Source: Streptomyces fumanus
Lineage (GTDB): Bacteria; Actinomycetota; Actinomycetes; Streptomycetales; Streptomycetaceae
Direction of reading: 5' to 3'
Assembly: GCF_014655295.1 (NCBI RefSeq)
Contig: NZ_BNBI01000003.1
Span: 372,001-436,000 of the forward strand
DNA length: 64,000 nt
In this document: positions 15,922 to 24,934 of the stretch, in pieces
Layout of the letters: each line of letters opens with the position of its first letter
How positions within the stretch are numbered: position 1 is the first letter of the stretch
Made by a program: the position numbers and the translations under genes
Notes under the pieces: generated by a model
The model's database searches: none
The model's input: the letters and a program-made list of their open reading frames with translations, nothing else
Told to the model about the DNA's origin: nothing

Positions 15922-16371
15922 TCAGCCGACGGGGTCCGGGGTCCAGCGCGGGGCGCTGCCGGCCAGGCGGCAGGTGAGGAAGTACAGGGGTATGGGCGGT
16001 GTGTACGGGGAGCCGGTCCGGGGCGCGTGGATGAGGCGCGGCCGGTCCGCTGCCGGGTGGGGGCGGTGGGTGCGGGTCCAGGACGGGTCGGTCAGCCGGC
16101 CGCCGACGGCGTAGGCGCTGCTGGGCGGCCAGACGACGCCGATGTGCGAGCCGGCGGGGACGATCCACCACCAGCGCAGGTCGTCGCCGAACACGCAGCC
16201 GGCGCGGGGCAGGCAGGCCAGCGCGCGCTCGCCGTGTTCGTGGGGCAGGCCGACGGCGTCGTAGCCGAGGGCGGTGGAGAACCGGGCGGGGATGCGCAGG
16301 CGTCCGGTGCGCTCGGGCGGGAGGTGCCGCGGGAGGGGTCGGTCCAGGTCGGGTCGGTGCGGTCGGTCCAT
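15922..16371 (-). CDS. Conserved hypothetical protein next to XRE regulator
   Basis: 149 residues with no domain I can name. The Trp-rich middle reads CVFGDDLRWWWIVPAGSHIG, then VVWPPSSAYAVGGRLTDPSW, and the C-terminal half is rich in Pro and Arg. ATG at 16371 has GAAGGAA at good spacing. It diverges from the XRE (DUF5753) gene with about 550 bp between them, a neighbourhood often seen in Streptomyces. Function unknown. Confidence 0.6.
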   Translation of the reverse strand: MDRPHRPDLDRPLPRHLPPERTGRLRIPARFSTALGYDAVGLPHEHGERALACLPRAGCVFGDDLRWWWIVPAGSHIGVVWPPSSAYAVGGRLTDPSWTRTHRPHPAADRPRLIHAPRTGSPYTPPIPLYFLTCRLAGSAPRWTPDPVG

Positions 16372-16922
16372 GGGGACGGTTCCTTCGGCCGAGTGGGGGG
16401 TGGGCCTGGGACGGCGGTGGCCGCCGGTGGTGCGGGGGCCGGGCGGTGGGGCGGCCCGGAGGTCGTGCCCGGAGGCGAGGCGGTCGGGGCCCGGGGGCCC
16501 GGGGAGTCGACCTGGCTGCTCGCCTCCGGGTGGTCGCGGTGGCCGAGCCCGGTCCGGTGGTCCACCGGACGGCTCGGCCCCGCGCGGCCGCCCGGCGCGC
16601 TCGGCCGGGGGGAGCCGAGGGGAGCGGCACGACTGGAGTGAGGGGTGCTCGGGCAGTCGGCGCAGCGGACGGGAGGAGAGGCCCGCTCCTTCGCCATGAC
16701 CTTCCGCCCCAACTGCGTGTCCCGGTCCGGATCTTGGTCGTGACCCGGACGGTGATCCCACTGTGGCACTTCGTGAGCGCCGTCCGCAACCGCCAAGTTG
16801 AAAATTGCAAGTGGCCTTGTGCATGCTGCATGCGGCGCCCGCCCGACCCGCATGTGTCCCCGCCGGACGAGCACATGAGACGGTGGGGGAACCGTGACAG
16901 CCTGGAGCAAGGGGGGCGAGGT
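16372..16922. other. Intergenic region before XRE regulator, with repeated motifs
   Basis: No gene was found. Near the XRE gene, GCCAAGTTGAAAATTGCAAG (16792-16811) is AT-rich for this genome and carries paired CAAGT elements. It is followed by GCATGC-T-GCATGC (16821-16833). These are likely promoter or operator elements for the XRE/DUF574 genes. Confidence 0.4.
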
Positions 16923-17798
16923 GTGACCGAGGTGACCGACTGGGGCGGTGCGCCCTCCGTGCTGCGCATGATCCTCGGCAAGCAGTTGGAGGAGCTGCGC
17001 ACCCGGGCCGGGCTGAGCTACGAGGAGGCGGGCGCGGCCATCGGGGTCAGCCACTCCACGATCCGCCGCATGGAGGCCGCGAAGGTCGCCCGGCTGCGGC
17101 TGCCGGACGCGGAGAAGCTCCTCCAGGTGTACGGAGTGACGGACCAGCAGGAGATCGACACCTTCCTGAAGTCGGTGCGGGAGGCCAACAAGCGCGGCTG
17201 GTGGCACACCTACCGCGATGTGATGCCGGACTGGTACGCCGCGTATCTGAGCCTGGAGCAGGCGGCGTCCCAGATCCGCGCCTACGAGCCGCAGTTCGTG
17301 CACGGGCTGCTCCAGACCGAGGCGTACACCCGCGCCCTGCTGACCGCCGGGAACCCGCACGCGCCCGCCTCGGCCACCGAGCGGCGGGTGGCGCTGCGGA
17401 TGCGCCGCCAGGAGCTGCTGGCCCGGCCGGCCCCGCCGAAGCTGTGGGTGGTGATGGACGAGACGGTGCTGCGCTGGCCGGTCGGCGGCGCGGACGTGAT
17501 GCGCGCGCAGATCGGCCACCTCATCGAGGTGAACCGGCTGCCGCACGTGACCTTGCAGATCATGCCGTTCGCCGGCGGGCCGCACCCCGCGCTGCCGGCC
17601 GGGGCCTTCGACCTGTTCCGGTTCCGGGCCCGGGAACTGCCCGACATCGTCTACCTGGGCGGTCTGGTGGGCGCCGTCTACCTGGACAAGGCCGACGACG
17701 TGCTGGTGTACCGGGAGGCGTTGGACCGGCTGGGCGCGCAGGCCACCCCGGCCGGGCGGACCGAGGCCGTCCTGGACCGGATCCGCCGGGAACTGTGA
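16923..17798 (+). CDS. XRE-family helix-turn-helix regulator with DUF5753 domain
   Basis: This 291-residue protein has an N-terminal XRE helix-turn-helix at residues 15-70 (LEELRTRAGLSYEEAGAAIG, then VSHSTIRRMEAAK). DUF5753 follows from about residue 95 (EQAASQIRAYEPQFVHGLLQ, then LPHVTLQIMPFAGGPHPALP). This is the WhiJ/AbaA-associated regulator type found in many copies in Streptomyces, usually paired with a small DUF397 protein. No DUF397 gene is adjacent. GTG at 16923 was chosen over the out-of-frame GTG at 16921; GGGGGGCGAGG precedes it. Confidence 0.88.
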   Translation: MTEVTDWGGAPSVLRMILGKQLEELRTRAGLSYEEAGAAIGVSHSTIRRMEAAKVARLRLPDAEKLLQVYGVTDQQEIDTFLKSVREANKRGWWHTYRDVMPDWYAAYLSLEQAASQIRAYEPQFVHGLLQTEAYTRALLTAGNPHAPASATERRVALRMRRQELLARPAPPKLWVVMDETVLRWPVGGADVMRAQIGHLIEVNRLPHVTLQIMPFAGGPHPALPAGAFDLFRFRARELPDIVYLGGLVGAVYLDKADDVLVYREALDRLGAQATPAGRTEAVLDRIRREL

Positions 17799-17888
17799 CG
17801 TCGGCCGGACCGGGCCGCCTTCCGCCGCGAAGTGTGCTTACGTGAGGGAGCTTTGGCCAGACGCGACGAGCTGAAGGGGAGACCGAGG

Positions 17889-18704
17889 GTGCCCGACAAC
17901 GGATGGCCCGCCGACCGCATCGACACCGAGAACGCGCACTCCGCGCGGATCTACGACTACATCCTGGGCGGCAAGGACTACTACCCGGCCGACCAGGAGG
18001 CCGGTGACGCCATGGCCCGGGAGTGGCCCGCCCTGCCGGTCCACATGCGCGCCAACCGGGACTGGATGAACCGCGCCGTGCGCTGGCTCGCCGAGGAGGC
18101 CGGGATACGCCAGTTCCTGGACATCGGCACCGGCATCCCCACCTCCCCCAACCTGCACGAGATCGCGCAGTCGGTGGCCCCCGGGGCGCGGGTGGTGTAC
18201 GTCGACAACGACCCGATCGTGCTCACCCTCTCCCAGGGGCTGCTGTCCAGCACCCCGGAGGGCAGGACGGCGTACATCGAGGCCGACTTCCGCGACCCGG
18301 CGAGCATCCTGGGCGCGCCGGAGCTGCGGGACACCCTCGACCTCGGGGAGCCGGTGGCGCTGACGGTGATCGCCATCGTGCACTTCGTCCTGGACGAGGA
18401 CGACGCGGTGGGCATCGTGCGCCGGCTGCTGGAGCCGCTGCCGCCGGGAAGCTATCTGGCGATGTCCATCGGCACCGCCGAGTTCGCCCCGCGGGAGGTG
18501 GCGCGGGTCGCCCGGGAGTACGCGGCCCGGAACATGCCGATGAGGCTGCGCACCCTGGAGGAGGCGCACGAGTTCTTCACGGGTCTGGAGCTGGTGGAGC
18601 CGGGCATCGTCCAGGTGCACAAGTGGCGCCCCGACGGCACCGGCGAGCAGGACGTGCGCGACGAGGACATCGCCATGTACGGGGCGGTCGCCCGCAAGCC
18701 CTGA
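17889..18704 (+). CDS. SAM-dependent methyltransferase, DUF574/SCO family
   Basis: 271 residues starting MPDNGWPADRIDTENAHSAR, with the family mark IYDYILGGKDYYPADQEAGD, the SAM loop FLDIGTGIPTSPNLHEIAQS (about residue 75) and VVYVDNDPIV. These Streptomyces-specific methyltransferases have no confirmed substrate and very often sit beside XRE (DUF5753) genes, as here (90 bp downstream). The GTG at 17889 is chosen for GGGGAGACCGAGG; a TTG at 17853 with GAGGGAG is an alternative that adds 12 residues. Confidence 0.82.
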   Translation: MPDNGWPADRIDTENAHSARIYDYILGGKDYYPADQEAGDAMAREWPALPVHMRANRDWMNRAVRWLAEEAGIRQFLDIGTGIPTSPNLHEIAQSVAPGARVVYVDNDPIVLTLSQGLLSSTPEGRTAYIEADFRDPASILGAPELRDTLDLGEPVALTVIAIVHFVLDEDDAVGIVRRLLEPLPPGSYLAMSIGTAEFAPREVARVAREYAARNMPMRLRTLEEAHEFFTGLELVEPGIVQVHKWRPDGTGEQDVRDEDIAMYGAVARKP

Positions 18705-18730
18705 CCCGGTGCCCCCGGCCCGGGGGTCAG
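18701..18730. terminator. Bidirectional terminator between convergent genes
   Basis: CTGACCC (18701-18707) pairs with GGGTCAG (18724-18730), with inner CCCCCGG/CCGGGGG-type pairing. Both flanking stop codons lie within it. Confidence 0.55.
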
Positions 18731-19584
18731 TGGACGACGGGCACCGCGCCGGGGCCGGCGGGCAGCAGGGCCCGACCGCCGTGCGGGCAGTGCACGACGC
18801 GGTCGCCGAGGCCGAGCCGGTCGGCCTCGGCGAGGAAGTCGGTCAGCGGGGAGCGCATCACCGTGTAGTCGCCGTAGTGCACCGGCAGCACCCGCCGGGG
18901 ATCGAGGCGGCGGGCGAGTTCGGCGCCCTGCGCGCCGTCCATGGTGGCCAGGAACCCGCCGGGCAGCGTGGTGCCGCCCAGGTGCAGCACGGCCAGGTCG
19001 GCGGCGGGGAAACGCCGGGTGATCTCGTCCAGCCCGTCGTACACCAGGGTGTCGCCCGAGATGTAGAGGCGGAGGCGGACCGGTCCCCCGGCGGGGCCGA
19101 ACTCCAGCATGCTGCCCATCACCGGGGGCAGCAGCCCGCGCAGCAGCGCCTGCCCGGCGTGCCGGCCGGGCAGGGCGGTGACCCGGACCTGCGCCCCGCC
19201 GCGCCGCAGCGTGAACCCCTGCCAGGTGCGCAGGCCGACGGTGCGCGGGAAGCCGTGCAGCACCCGCAGCCGGCGGGCGGCGTGCGGGGTGGTCAGCACC
19301 GGCACCGCGCGGTCCAGGTGCCGGCGGGCCCGCCGGTCCCAGTGGTCGCCGTGCAGGTGGGACAGCACGATCCCGTCCAGTCGGGGCAGCTCGTGCACGT
19401 CCAGGGCCGGTTCGGTCAGCCGCCTGCTCAGCAGCCCGTACCCGAGGTAGGCGTACTGGCCGCGGTGCAGGAAGTTGGGGTCGGTGAGCAGGGTGAGCGG
19501 CCCGTACGACAGCAGGACGGTCGCGTTGCCGATGAAGCGCAGGTCGAGCGTGTCGTCGGCGGGGTGGTCCGTGGTACGCGGCAT
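18727..19584 (-). CDS. MBL-fold (beta-lactamase-like) metal-dependent hydrolase
   Basis: This 285-residue protein has the metal-binding SHLHGDHWDRRA (about residue 75), a second His in ALPGRHAGQALL, YISGDTLVYDG, and a final His in VLPVHYGDY. The layout LDLRFIGNATVLLSYGPLTL, then LLTDPNFLHRGQ, is of the UlaG/RomA type that includes lactonases and N-acyl-phosphatidylethanolamine phospholipase D-like enzymes. The substrate is unknown. GGGGAGG precedes the ATG. It converges with the DUF574 gene and is divergent from the metallophosphoesterase. Confidence 0.82.
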   Translation of the reverse strand: MPRTTDHPADDTLDLRFIGNATVLLSYGPLTLLTDPNFLHRGQYAYLGYGLLSRRLTEPALDVHELPRLDGIVLSHLHGDHWDRRARRHLDRAVPVLTTPHAARRLRVLHGFPRTVGLRTWQGFTLRRGGAQVRVTALPGRHAGQALLRGLLPPVMGSMLEFGPAGGPVRLRLYISGDTLVYDGLDEITRRFPAADLAVLHLGGTTLPGGFLATMDGAQGAELARRLDPRRVLPVHYGDYTVMRSPLTDFLAEADRLGLGDRVVHCPHGGRALLPAGPGAVPVVH

Positions 19585-19825
19585 GGTGATCGCCTCCCCG
19601 GCCGGGAGTACCCCGGCGCGGGGCGGGTCACACGCCGCCGGCGGGGCGGCGGGCGGTGGCGTGCAGGTGCTCCGGGGCGTCCAGGGCCACGGTGTACCGG
19701 TGCCGGGCCGGCCGGCCGCACCGGCCGCGGTCAGCACCCGCTTCCCGGGCGCCGCCACCGGGCCTGACCGGAGCCCCGCGTCCCGTGAAGTCCCCCGGCG
19801 CCGGGCGCGTGATCCCGGGCAGGGG

Positions 19826-19860
19826 TTGGAACCGGGGCCCGACATGCCTAGCCTTGGCCT
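19826..19860 (+). promoter_or_regulatory. Promoter giving a leaderless metallophosphoesterase message
   Basis: -35 TTGGAA (19826-19831), 17-bp spacer, -10 TAGCCT (19849-19854), then six bases to the GTG start at 19861. Transcription would start at or next to the start codon, and no ribosome-binding site is visible, so the mRNA is probably leaderless. Confidence 0.65.
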
Positions 19861-20700
19861 GTGGATGCCCCGACACTGCTCGCCATCAGCGACCTGCACA
19901 TCGCCTACGCGGAGAACCGCGAGATCGTCGAAGGATTACGGCCGCAGCACGACGGCGACTGGCTGATCGTCGCCGGTGACGTCGGGGAGGTCTTCGCCGA
20001 CGTGGAGTGGGCGCTCGGCCTGCTCGCCGACCGGTTCGCCAAGGTGATCTGGGTGCCGGGCAACCACGAGCTGTGGACGCCCCGCGAGGACCCGGTCCAG
20101 TTGCGCGGCGAGGCCCGCTACCGGCGCCTGGTGGCGCGGTGCCGCGAACTCGGCGTGGTCACGCCGGAGGACGAGTACCCGGTGTGGACCGGACCGGGCG
20201 GCCCGGTGGTGATCGCCCCGCTGTTCCTGCTGTACGACTACTCCTTCCGGATGCCGGGCCTGGCCACCAAGGAGGAGTCGCTGGCGCGCGCCTACGAGGC
20301 GGGCGTGGTCTGCACCGACGAGTTCCTGCTGCACCCCGATCCGTATCCCGGCCGGGAGCACTGGTGCTGGGCGCGGGTGGCGGAGTCGGAGCGGCGGCTC
20401 CAGGACGTCGACCCGGCGCTGCGCACGGTGCTGGTCAACCACTGGCCGCTGGTGCGCGAGCCCACCCGGGTGCTGCACTACCCGGAGTTCGCCCAGTGGT
20501 GCGGCACCGACCGGACCGCCGACTGGCACGTCCGCTACCGGGCCGCGGCGGTCGTCTACGGGCATCTGCACATCCCCCGGACCACCTGGTACGACGGTGT
20601 CCGCTTCGAGGAGGTCTCGGTCGGCTACCCGCGCGAGTGGCGCCGCCGGACCACCCCGCCGGGGACCCTGCGTCCGGTGCTGGACCGGGTCCTGGACTGA
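19861..20700 (+). CDS. Metallophosphoesterase with a TTA codon
   Basis: This 279-residue calcineurin-like phosphoesterase has metal motifs ISDLHIAYAEN (D-x-H), IVAGDVGEVF (GD), WVPGNHELW (GNHE), VLVNHWPL and VVYGHLHIPRTTWYDG (GHxH). It is cytoplasmic, with no signal peptide; the physiological substrate is unknown. Codon 26 (19936-19938) is TTA, so expression should depend on the bldA leucine tRNA. The GTG start follows a -10 at six bases (leaderless). It is not operonic with the next gene, a secreted phosphoesterase 139 bp downstream. Confidence 0.85.
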   Translation: MDAPTLLAISDLHIAYAENREIVEGLRPQHDGDWLIVAGDVGEVFADVEWALGLLADRFAKVIWVPGNHELWTPREDPVQLRGEARYRRLVARCRELGVVTPEDEYPVWTGPGGPVVIAPLFLLYDYSFRMPGLATKEESLARAYEAGVVCTDEFLLHPDPYPGREHWCWARVAESERRLQDVDPALRTVLVNHWPLVREPTRVLHYPEFAQWCGTDRTADWHVRYRAAAVVYGHLHIPRTTWYDGVRFEEVSVGYPREWRRRTTPPGTLRPVLDRVLD

Positions 20701-20839
20701 GCACCCGGGCCCGTCCGTCCGCCCTCGCGCAGCCGATCGTGCGGCCAACCGCACGGGGACGTTCAGCTCGCCGTCAACGCCCGGACACGGCCGGGGATCA
20801 CCGTTGCCGCCGAGTCACTTCCCCAGCGCTGGAGGGCAG

Positions 20840-22690
20840 ATGGGTACGGCAGGGCAGCACACCCCGGGCAGACGCGCGCTGTTGCGGGCGGCGGTGGCCA
20901 CCGGCGCCGTGACCGCGGCGGCCGGAGCGGTCGAGGTCGGCACCGCGGGGGCGGCGCGGGCGGCGGGCGGCGGGTTCGACGCCGGGAGTCCGCGGTTCAC
21001 CCTCGCCGTGCTGCCCGACACGCAGTACCTGTTCGACGCCGACAGCGCCGACCCCGCGCCGCTGAAGGAGACGTTCCGCTACCTGGTGGCCGAGCGGGCC
21101 GACGCCAACATCGCGTTCCTGGCCCATCTCGGCGACGTCACCGAGCACGGCACCGAGGACGAGATCGAGCGGGCCGCGGACACCTTCCGGCATCTGCACG
21201 GCAAGGTGCCGTACAGCGTGCTGGCGGGCAACCACGACATCGCCTCGGCCACCGACGACCAGCGCGGCGACTCCCCCTACCTGGCCGCGTTCGGGCCCCG
21301 GCGCTACGCCTCGATGCCGACCTTCCGCGGCGCCTCCCCGGACGGCTACAACAGTTGCCACGTGGTGCGCGCCGCGGGCCGCGAGTGGCTGGTCCTCGCC
21401 CTGGACTGGCGGATCTCCGACCAGGGCCTGGCCTGGGCGCGGGGGGTGCTCGACGAGCACGGCACGCTGCCCGCCGTGCTCACCACGCACGACCTGGCCT
21501 TCGCCGACGACCGGGGCGACGCCCGGCTCTCCGACCACGGCCGCCGCCTGTGGGACCGGCTGATCCGCGGCAACGATCAGATCTTCCTCGCCCTCGGCGG
21601 CCACTACTGGCCGCCCGGGCGCACGGTCCTGACCAACGACGCCGGCCACGAGGTCCACCTCCACGTCACCAACTACCAGGACCGCTACTACGGCGGCGCC
21701 GGCATGATCCGCACCTACGGCTTCGACCTGGCGCGCGGGGTGATCGACGTGGCGACCTTCGCGCCCTGGTTCCTGGCCCGGGACCCCGCGCGGCGGACCC
21801 CGCTGGAGGCCGAGACCGTCGAACTGACCGGCCCCGCCGACCGGTTCAGCCTGAGCATCGACTTCGCGGAGCGCTTCAAGGGCTTCGCGCCCGTCACCCC
21901 GACGAAGCCGCGCCCCGCGTCCGCGGTGATGCCGCGCGGCACGGTCGCCTACTGGCGGTTCGACACCCCCGGCGGCGGCGCCGGGGCGCCGGTCGCGGAC
22001 GGCACGGTCGTCCGCGACCTCACCGGCCACGGCAACGACCTGACGGTCCGCCGGATCGGCGCGGGCGGTCCCGGGGTCCTCACCTGGTCCCCGGACCACC
22101 ACCCCGGCCAGCCCGCGCACGCCAGCCTCCGCTTCGACGGCGGCACCGGACCCGACCGGGGCGCGATCCTCACCACCGGGGCCCGAGCCCCCCTGAACAG
22201 CGAGAAGTTCACCAAGGGGTACACCATCGAGACCTTCGTCCGGCTCCCCGAGCCGTTCGAGGGCGACCACGCCTGGATGGGCATCTGGAGCTGGGAGGGC
22301 CGCAACGGCGACGCCGGCAAGACCACCGGCTGGTCCCCGCTGGAGCCCACCTGCAGCCTCAACCTCTCCCCCGAGCGGTTCCTGCAGTTCGTGGTCTATC
22401 CGCACCGCCAGGACGCCGACCCCACCTCGTGGAGCCACGCCCTCCCCACCGGCCGCTGGACGCACATCGCCGTCGTCAACGACGGCCGCCGCACCGTGAT
22501 GTACGTCGACGGCTCCCGGATCGCCCGCAACCCCGCCCAGGCGTCGACCGGCATCGCCACCCTCGGCAAGCCCTTCGTGCTGGGCGCCACCCAGTTCGAC
22601 GAGCGCTACGGGCAGGGCTTCTACGGCTGGATCGGCGACACCCGGATCGTCGGCCGGGCGCTGCGGACCGGCGAGTTCCTCACGTCATGA
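20840..22690 (+). CDS. Secreted (Tat) metallophosphoesterase with C-terminal LamG domain
   Basis: 616 residues. The N-terminus is a twin-arginine signal (PGRRALLRAAVATGAVTAAA). The phosphoesterase domain spans about residues 48-330: LAVLPDTQYLFD, FLAHLGDVTEHG, SVLAGNHDIAS, LTTHDLAF, ALGGHYWP. A LamG/concanavalin-like lectin domain runs from about residue 380 (VAYWRFDTPG, then GYTIETFVRLPEPFEGDHAW and YGWIGDTRIVGRAL). Such proteins are exported folded and may act on extracellular phosphate esters, with the lectin domain binding glycans. GGAGGGCAG precedes the ATG. Confidence 0.87.
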   Translation: MGTAGQHTPGRRALLRAAVATGAVTAAAGAVEVGTAGAARAAGGGFDAGSPRFTLAVLPDTQYLFDADSADPAPLKETFRYLVAERADANIAFLAHLGDVTEHGTEDEIERAADTFRHLHGKVPYSVLAGNHDIASATDDQRGDSPYLAAFGPRRYASMPTFRGASPDGYNSCHVVRAAGREWLVLALDWRISDQGLAWARGVLDEHGTLPAVLTTHDLAFADDRGDARLSDHGRRLWDRLIRGNDQIFLALGGHYWPPGRTVLTNDAGHEVHLHVTNYQDRYYGGAGMIRTYGFDLARGVIDVATFAPWFLARDPARRTPLEAETVELTGPADRFSLSIDFAERFKGFAPVTPTKPRPASAVMPRGTVAYWRFDTPGGGAGAPVADGTVVRDLTGHGNDLTVRRIGAGGPGVLTWSPDHHPGQPAHASLRFDGGTGPDRGAILTTGARAPLNSEKFTKGYTIETFVRLPEPFEGDHAWMGIWSWEGRNGDAGKTTGWSPLEPTCSLNLSPERFLQFVVYPHRQDADPTSWSHALPTGRWTHIAVVNDGRRTVMYVDGSRIARNPAQASTGIATLGKPFVLGATQFDERYGQGFYGWIGDTRIVGRALRTGEFLTS

Positions 22691-22814
22691 CGTCGGACCG
22701 GCCGATGAGCCGAGGAAGGGGCCATCGGGGTGGTGCGCGGTCGGTGCCGCAACCGCGCGGGCGCCCCGGTGGCTCTTCCCCGGTGTCCGGCACCCTCGTG
22801 GAAGGAGCCTTCCG

Positions 22815-23108
22815 GTGAGCATCATCGCCTTCGAGCACGGACCGGCGCGGGCCTACGTCGACCCGTACGTCCGCGACGACGCGGCGGACCACCCGCTGCC
22901 GCCGCCGCACCCGGCCGACCGGATCGGGAGCGTCGTCGGCCCCCGGGACCGCCGGAAGCTGGACCTGCACGCGGCGCTCACCGCCGCCGGGATCCCGCCC
23001 CGCCCGGCCGACCGCGAGGCCATCGAGCAGCTCAGCGCCCTGCCCGGCGAGGTCAGCGACACCGTCCGGCGCTGGCTGCGGCACTCCGTCCGGCAACCGG
23101 GCGACTGA
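22815..23108 (+). CDS. Hypothetical protein
   Basis: 97 residues with a clear GGAAGGAG before the GTG. N-terminal SIIAFEHGPARAYVDPYVRD is followed by a Pro-rich stretch and a short helical C-terminus (DLHAALTAAGIPPRPADREA, then LSALPGEVSDTVRRWLRHS). No signal peptide, no known domain. It may be cotranscribed with the kinase gene 59 bp downstream. Confidence 0.55.
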   Translation: MSIIAFEHGPARAYVDPYVRDDAADHPLPPPHPADRIGSVVGPRDRRKLDLHAALTAAGIPPRPADREAIEQLSALPGEVSDTVRRWLRHSVRQPGD

Positions 23109-23167
23109 GCCCGCCGCGCCGGAATCCGGTTGACCGCGGCGGCGTACGGCGGGTCGGACGACGCTCC

Positions 23168-24058
23168 ATGGACAGTGCGCGGACACCCGTGATCGACGGG
23201 GAGCTGGTGCGGCGGCTGGTGGCGGGGCGGTTCCCCGAGTGGGCGGGGCTGCCGGTGGAGCGGTTCCCGTCCGGCGGCACGGTCAACGCGGTGTACCGGC
23301 TCGGCGCGGACCTGGCCGTACGGCTGCCGCTGACGGAGTCGGGGGCCGGGGACGTGGCGCTGGAGCGGCAGTGGCTGCCGAGGCTGGCGCCGCACCTGCC
23401 GGTCGCCGTGCCCGAGGTGCTCGGGCACGGGGAGCCCGCCGAGGGGTTCCCGTGGCCGTGGTCGGTGTACCGGTGGCTGCCCGGGGAGAACCCGCGGGCC
23501 GGGGCGCTGGACGATCCGGTCGCCCTCGCCGGGGACCTGGCCGGATTCGTGACGGCGATGCGGAGCATCACTCTGCCGGGCGCGCCGCGGGCCCACCGGG
23601 GCGGGCCGCTCGGTCTGCTGGACGCGGGCACCAGGGCGGCGATCGCGGAACTGCGGCTGCTCCCGCAGGAGGGCGTCGACTGCGACGCCGTGACCGCCGT
23701 GTGGGAGGAGGCGCTGCGCGGCCCCGGCCGGGACGGGCCCGAGGTGTGGCTGCACGCCGACCTGATGCCGGGCAACCTGCTGGTGGCCGGGGGCCGGCTG
23801 ACCGCGGTGATCGACTTCGGCTGTACGGGGCGGGGCGACCCGGCGTGCGACCTGTTCCCGGCGTGGAACCCGCTGCCCGCCGACGCGCGGAAGGTCTTCC
23901 GGGAGAAGCTCGGGGTGGACGAGCCGGCCTGGCGGCGCCGCCGGGCCCGCACCCTCTCGCAGGCCCTGATCGCCCTGCCGTACTACCGCAACCGCAACGA
24001 GGCGATGGCCGGCAACGCCCGCCATGTCGTCCGGGAGGTACTGGCGGAGACGGGCTGA
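23168..24058 (+). CDS. Aminoglycoside phosphotransferase-family kinase
   Basis: This 296-residue APH-fold protein has a nucleotide loop FPSGGTVNAVYRLGADLAVR (lysine position replaced by Arg), the Brenner motif WLHADLMPGNLLV (H-x-D-x-x-x-x-N, about residue 202) and VIDFGCTGRGDPACDL (DFG-like). Family members phosphorylate aminoglycosides, macrolides or metabolites such as choline and homoserine. Nothing here fixes the substrate, so resistance should not be assumed. The whole frame is complete. Confidence 0.82.
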   Translation: MDSARTPVIDGELVRRLVAGRFPEWAGLPVERFPSGGTVNAVYRLGADLAVRLPLTESGAGDVALERQWLPRLAPHLPVAVPEVLGHGEPAEGFPWPWSVYRWLPGENPRAGALDDPVALAGDLAGFVTAMRSITLPGAPRAHRGGPLGLLDAGTRAAIAELRLLPQEGVDCDAVTAVWEEALRGPGRDGPEVWLHADLMPGNLLVAGGRLTAVIDFGCTGRGDPACDLFPAWNPLPADARKVFREKLGVDEPAWRRRRARTLSQALIALPYYRNRNEAMAGNARHVVREVLAETG

Positions 24059-24060
24059 GA

Positions 24061-24084
24061 CCGGCCCGCCCGTGGACGGGCCGG
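24061..24084. terminator. Bidirectional terminator between kinase and anti-sigma-like gene
   Basis: Perfect 8-bp arms CCGGCCCG (24061-24068) and CGGGCCGG (24077-24084), loop of 8 nt, between two convergent stop codons. Confidence 0.55.
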
Positions 24085-24086
24085 AG

Positions 24087-24590
24087 TCAGGGGAACGCCG
24101 GTCGCGCGGGCGGGGTCAGGGCCGCGCCGCGCCGGCCGCCGTCGGCACGGGGGGCGTCGAGGAGGCCGACCGAGGCCGTGGTGCGCTTGCCCACGGCCGC
24201 CCGTTCCGAGGCGAAGCTCTGGCAGAGGGCGATCACGATCTCCAGGCCGTGCTGGCCCACCCGGCTGGGGTCGGGGTCGCGTGCCACCGGCAGCGTGGGG
24301 ACGCTGTCCCACACCGTGACCCGTACCTCTTCCCCGGCCAGCTCCAGTTCCAGCAGGGTCGGGCCCGGCGCGTGCTTGCAGGCGTTGGTGAGCAGCTCAC
24401 TGACGACGAGCTGCACGACGTCCACGGCCCGGCGCGACACCGGCAGGCCGTGCTCCGACCGCAGCCCCAGCAGGAAGTCCCGTGCCATGTCGCGCGCACG
24501 CGCGATGTCACCAGGTGCTCCCTCGTACGCCGCCGACCTTCTGACCGGTCCCTCCTGGAGCCGGTCGTCATTCCGGGCAGCCTTGTCCAT
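24087..24590 (-). CDS. ATP-binding protein of the RsbW-like anti-sigma kinase family
   Basis: This 167-residue GHKL-type HATPase_c_2 protein has the N box VVSELLTNACKHA (about residue 65), the G1 box VWDSVPTLPV and a degraded G2 region ARDPDPSRVGQHGLEIV. Small stand-alone kinases like this are very numerous in Streptomyces and phosphorylate anti-anti-sigma partners. No STAS gene is adjacent, so the partner is unknown. It could answer to phosphatases such as the SpoIIE protein in this window. Confidence 0.82.
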   Translation of the reverse strand: MDKAARNDDRLQEGPVRRSAAYEGAPGDIARARDMARDFLLGLRSEHGLPVSRRAVDVVQLVVSELLTNACKHAPGPTLLELELAGEEVRVTVWDSVPTLPVARDPDPSRVGQHGLEIVIALCQSFASERAAVGKRTTASVGLLDAPRADGGRRGAALTPPARPAFP

Positions 24591-24774
24591 CCGATCCGCC
24601 CACTTCCCGAGCCACGACCGTTACGGCAGCCGTCTACCCAGAAAACCGTGAAGCAACGGACCGGGGCCCCGTCCGATCGGGTGGCGCCGGTCACCTCCGC
24701 CCCCGGGCGGACCTGCCCGAACGGTGGTCGTCGCACTGAACCACTACTAAACTTAACCGGTTTTGTCACCTGTG

Positions 24775-24803
24775 TTGTCAACCCCCATGTCTCCCCCTAG
24801 CCT
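24775..24803 (+). promoter_or_regulatory. Predicted promoter of the mannanase gene
   Basis: -35 TTGTCA (24775-24780), 17-bp spacer, -10 TAGCCT (24798-24803), leaving an untranslated leader of about 125 nt. It lies in a locally AT-rich stretch (24740-24780) within the 344-bp gap between the anti-sigma-like gene and the mannanase. No TGGGAGCGCTCCCA-type CebR operator was seen. Confidence 0.5.
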
Positions 24804-24934
24804 CTTCCCCGATTGGCCGGGCCGGGCGCATTACGGCGCCCCGATCTCCCCTTTTCATTTTTTCGGCGCCACGGATTCCCGCTGCCCGCCCGGAAGAGGA
24901 ATGCACCCGCGTCGGACGACCCTTCGGGAGCGAC

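Noticed and set aside
23168..24058. Aminoglycoside resistance gene
   Set aside because: Only the APH fold is evident; nearby context gives no antibiotic link, so it is kept as a family call.
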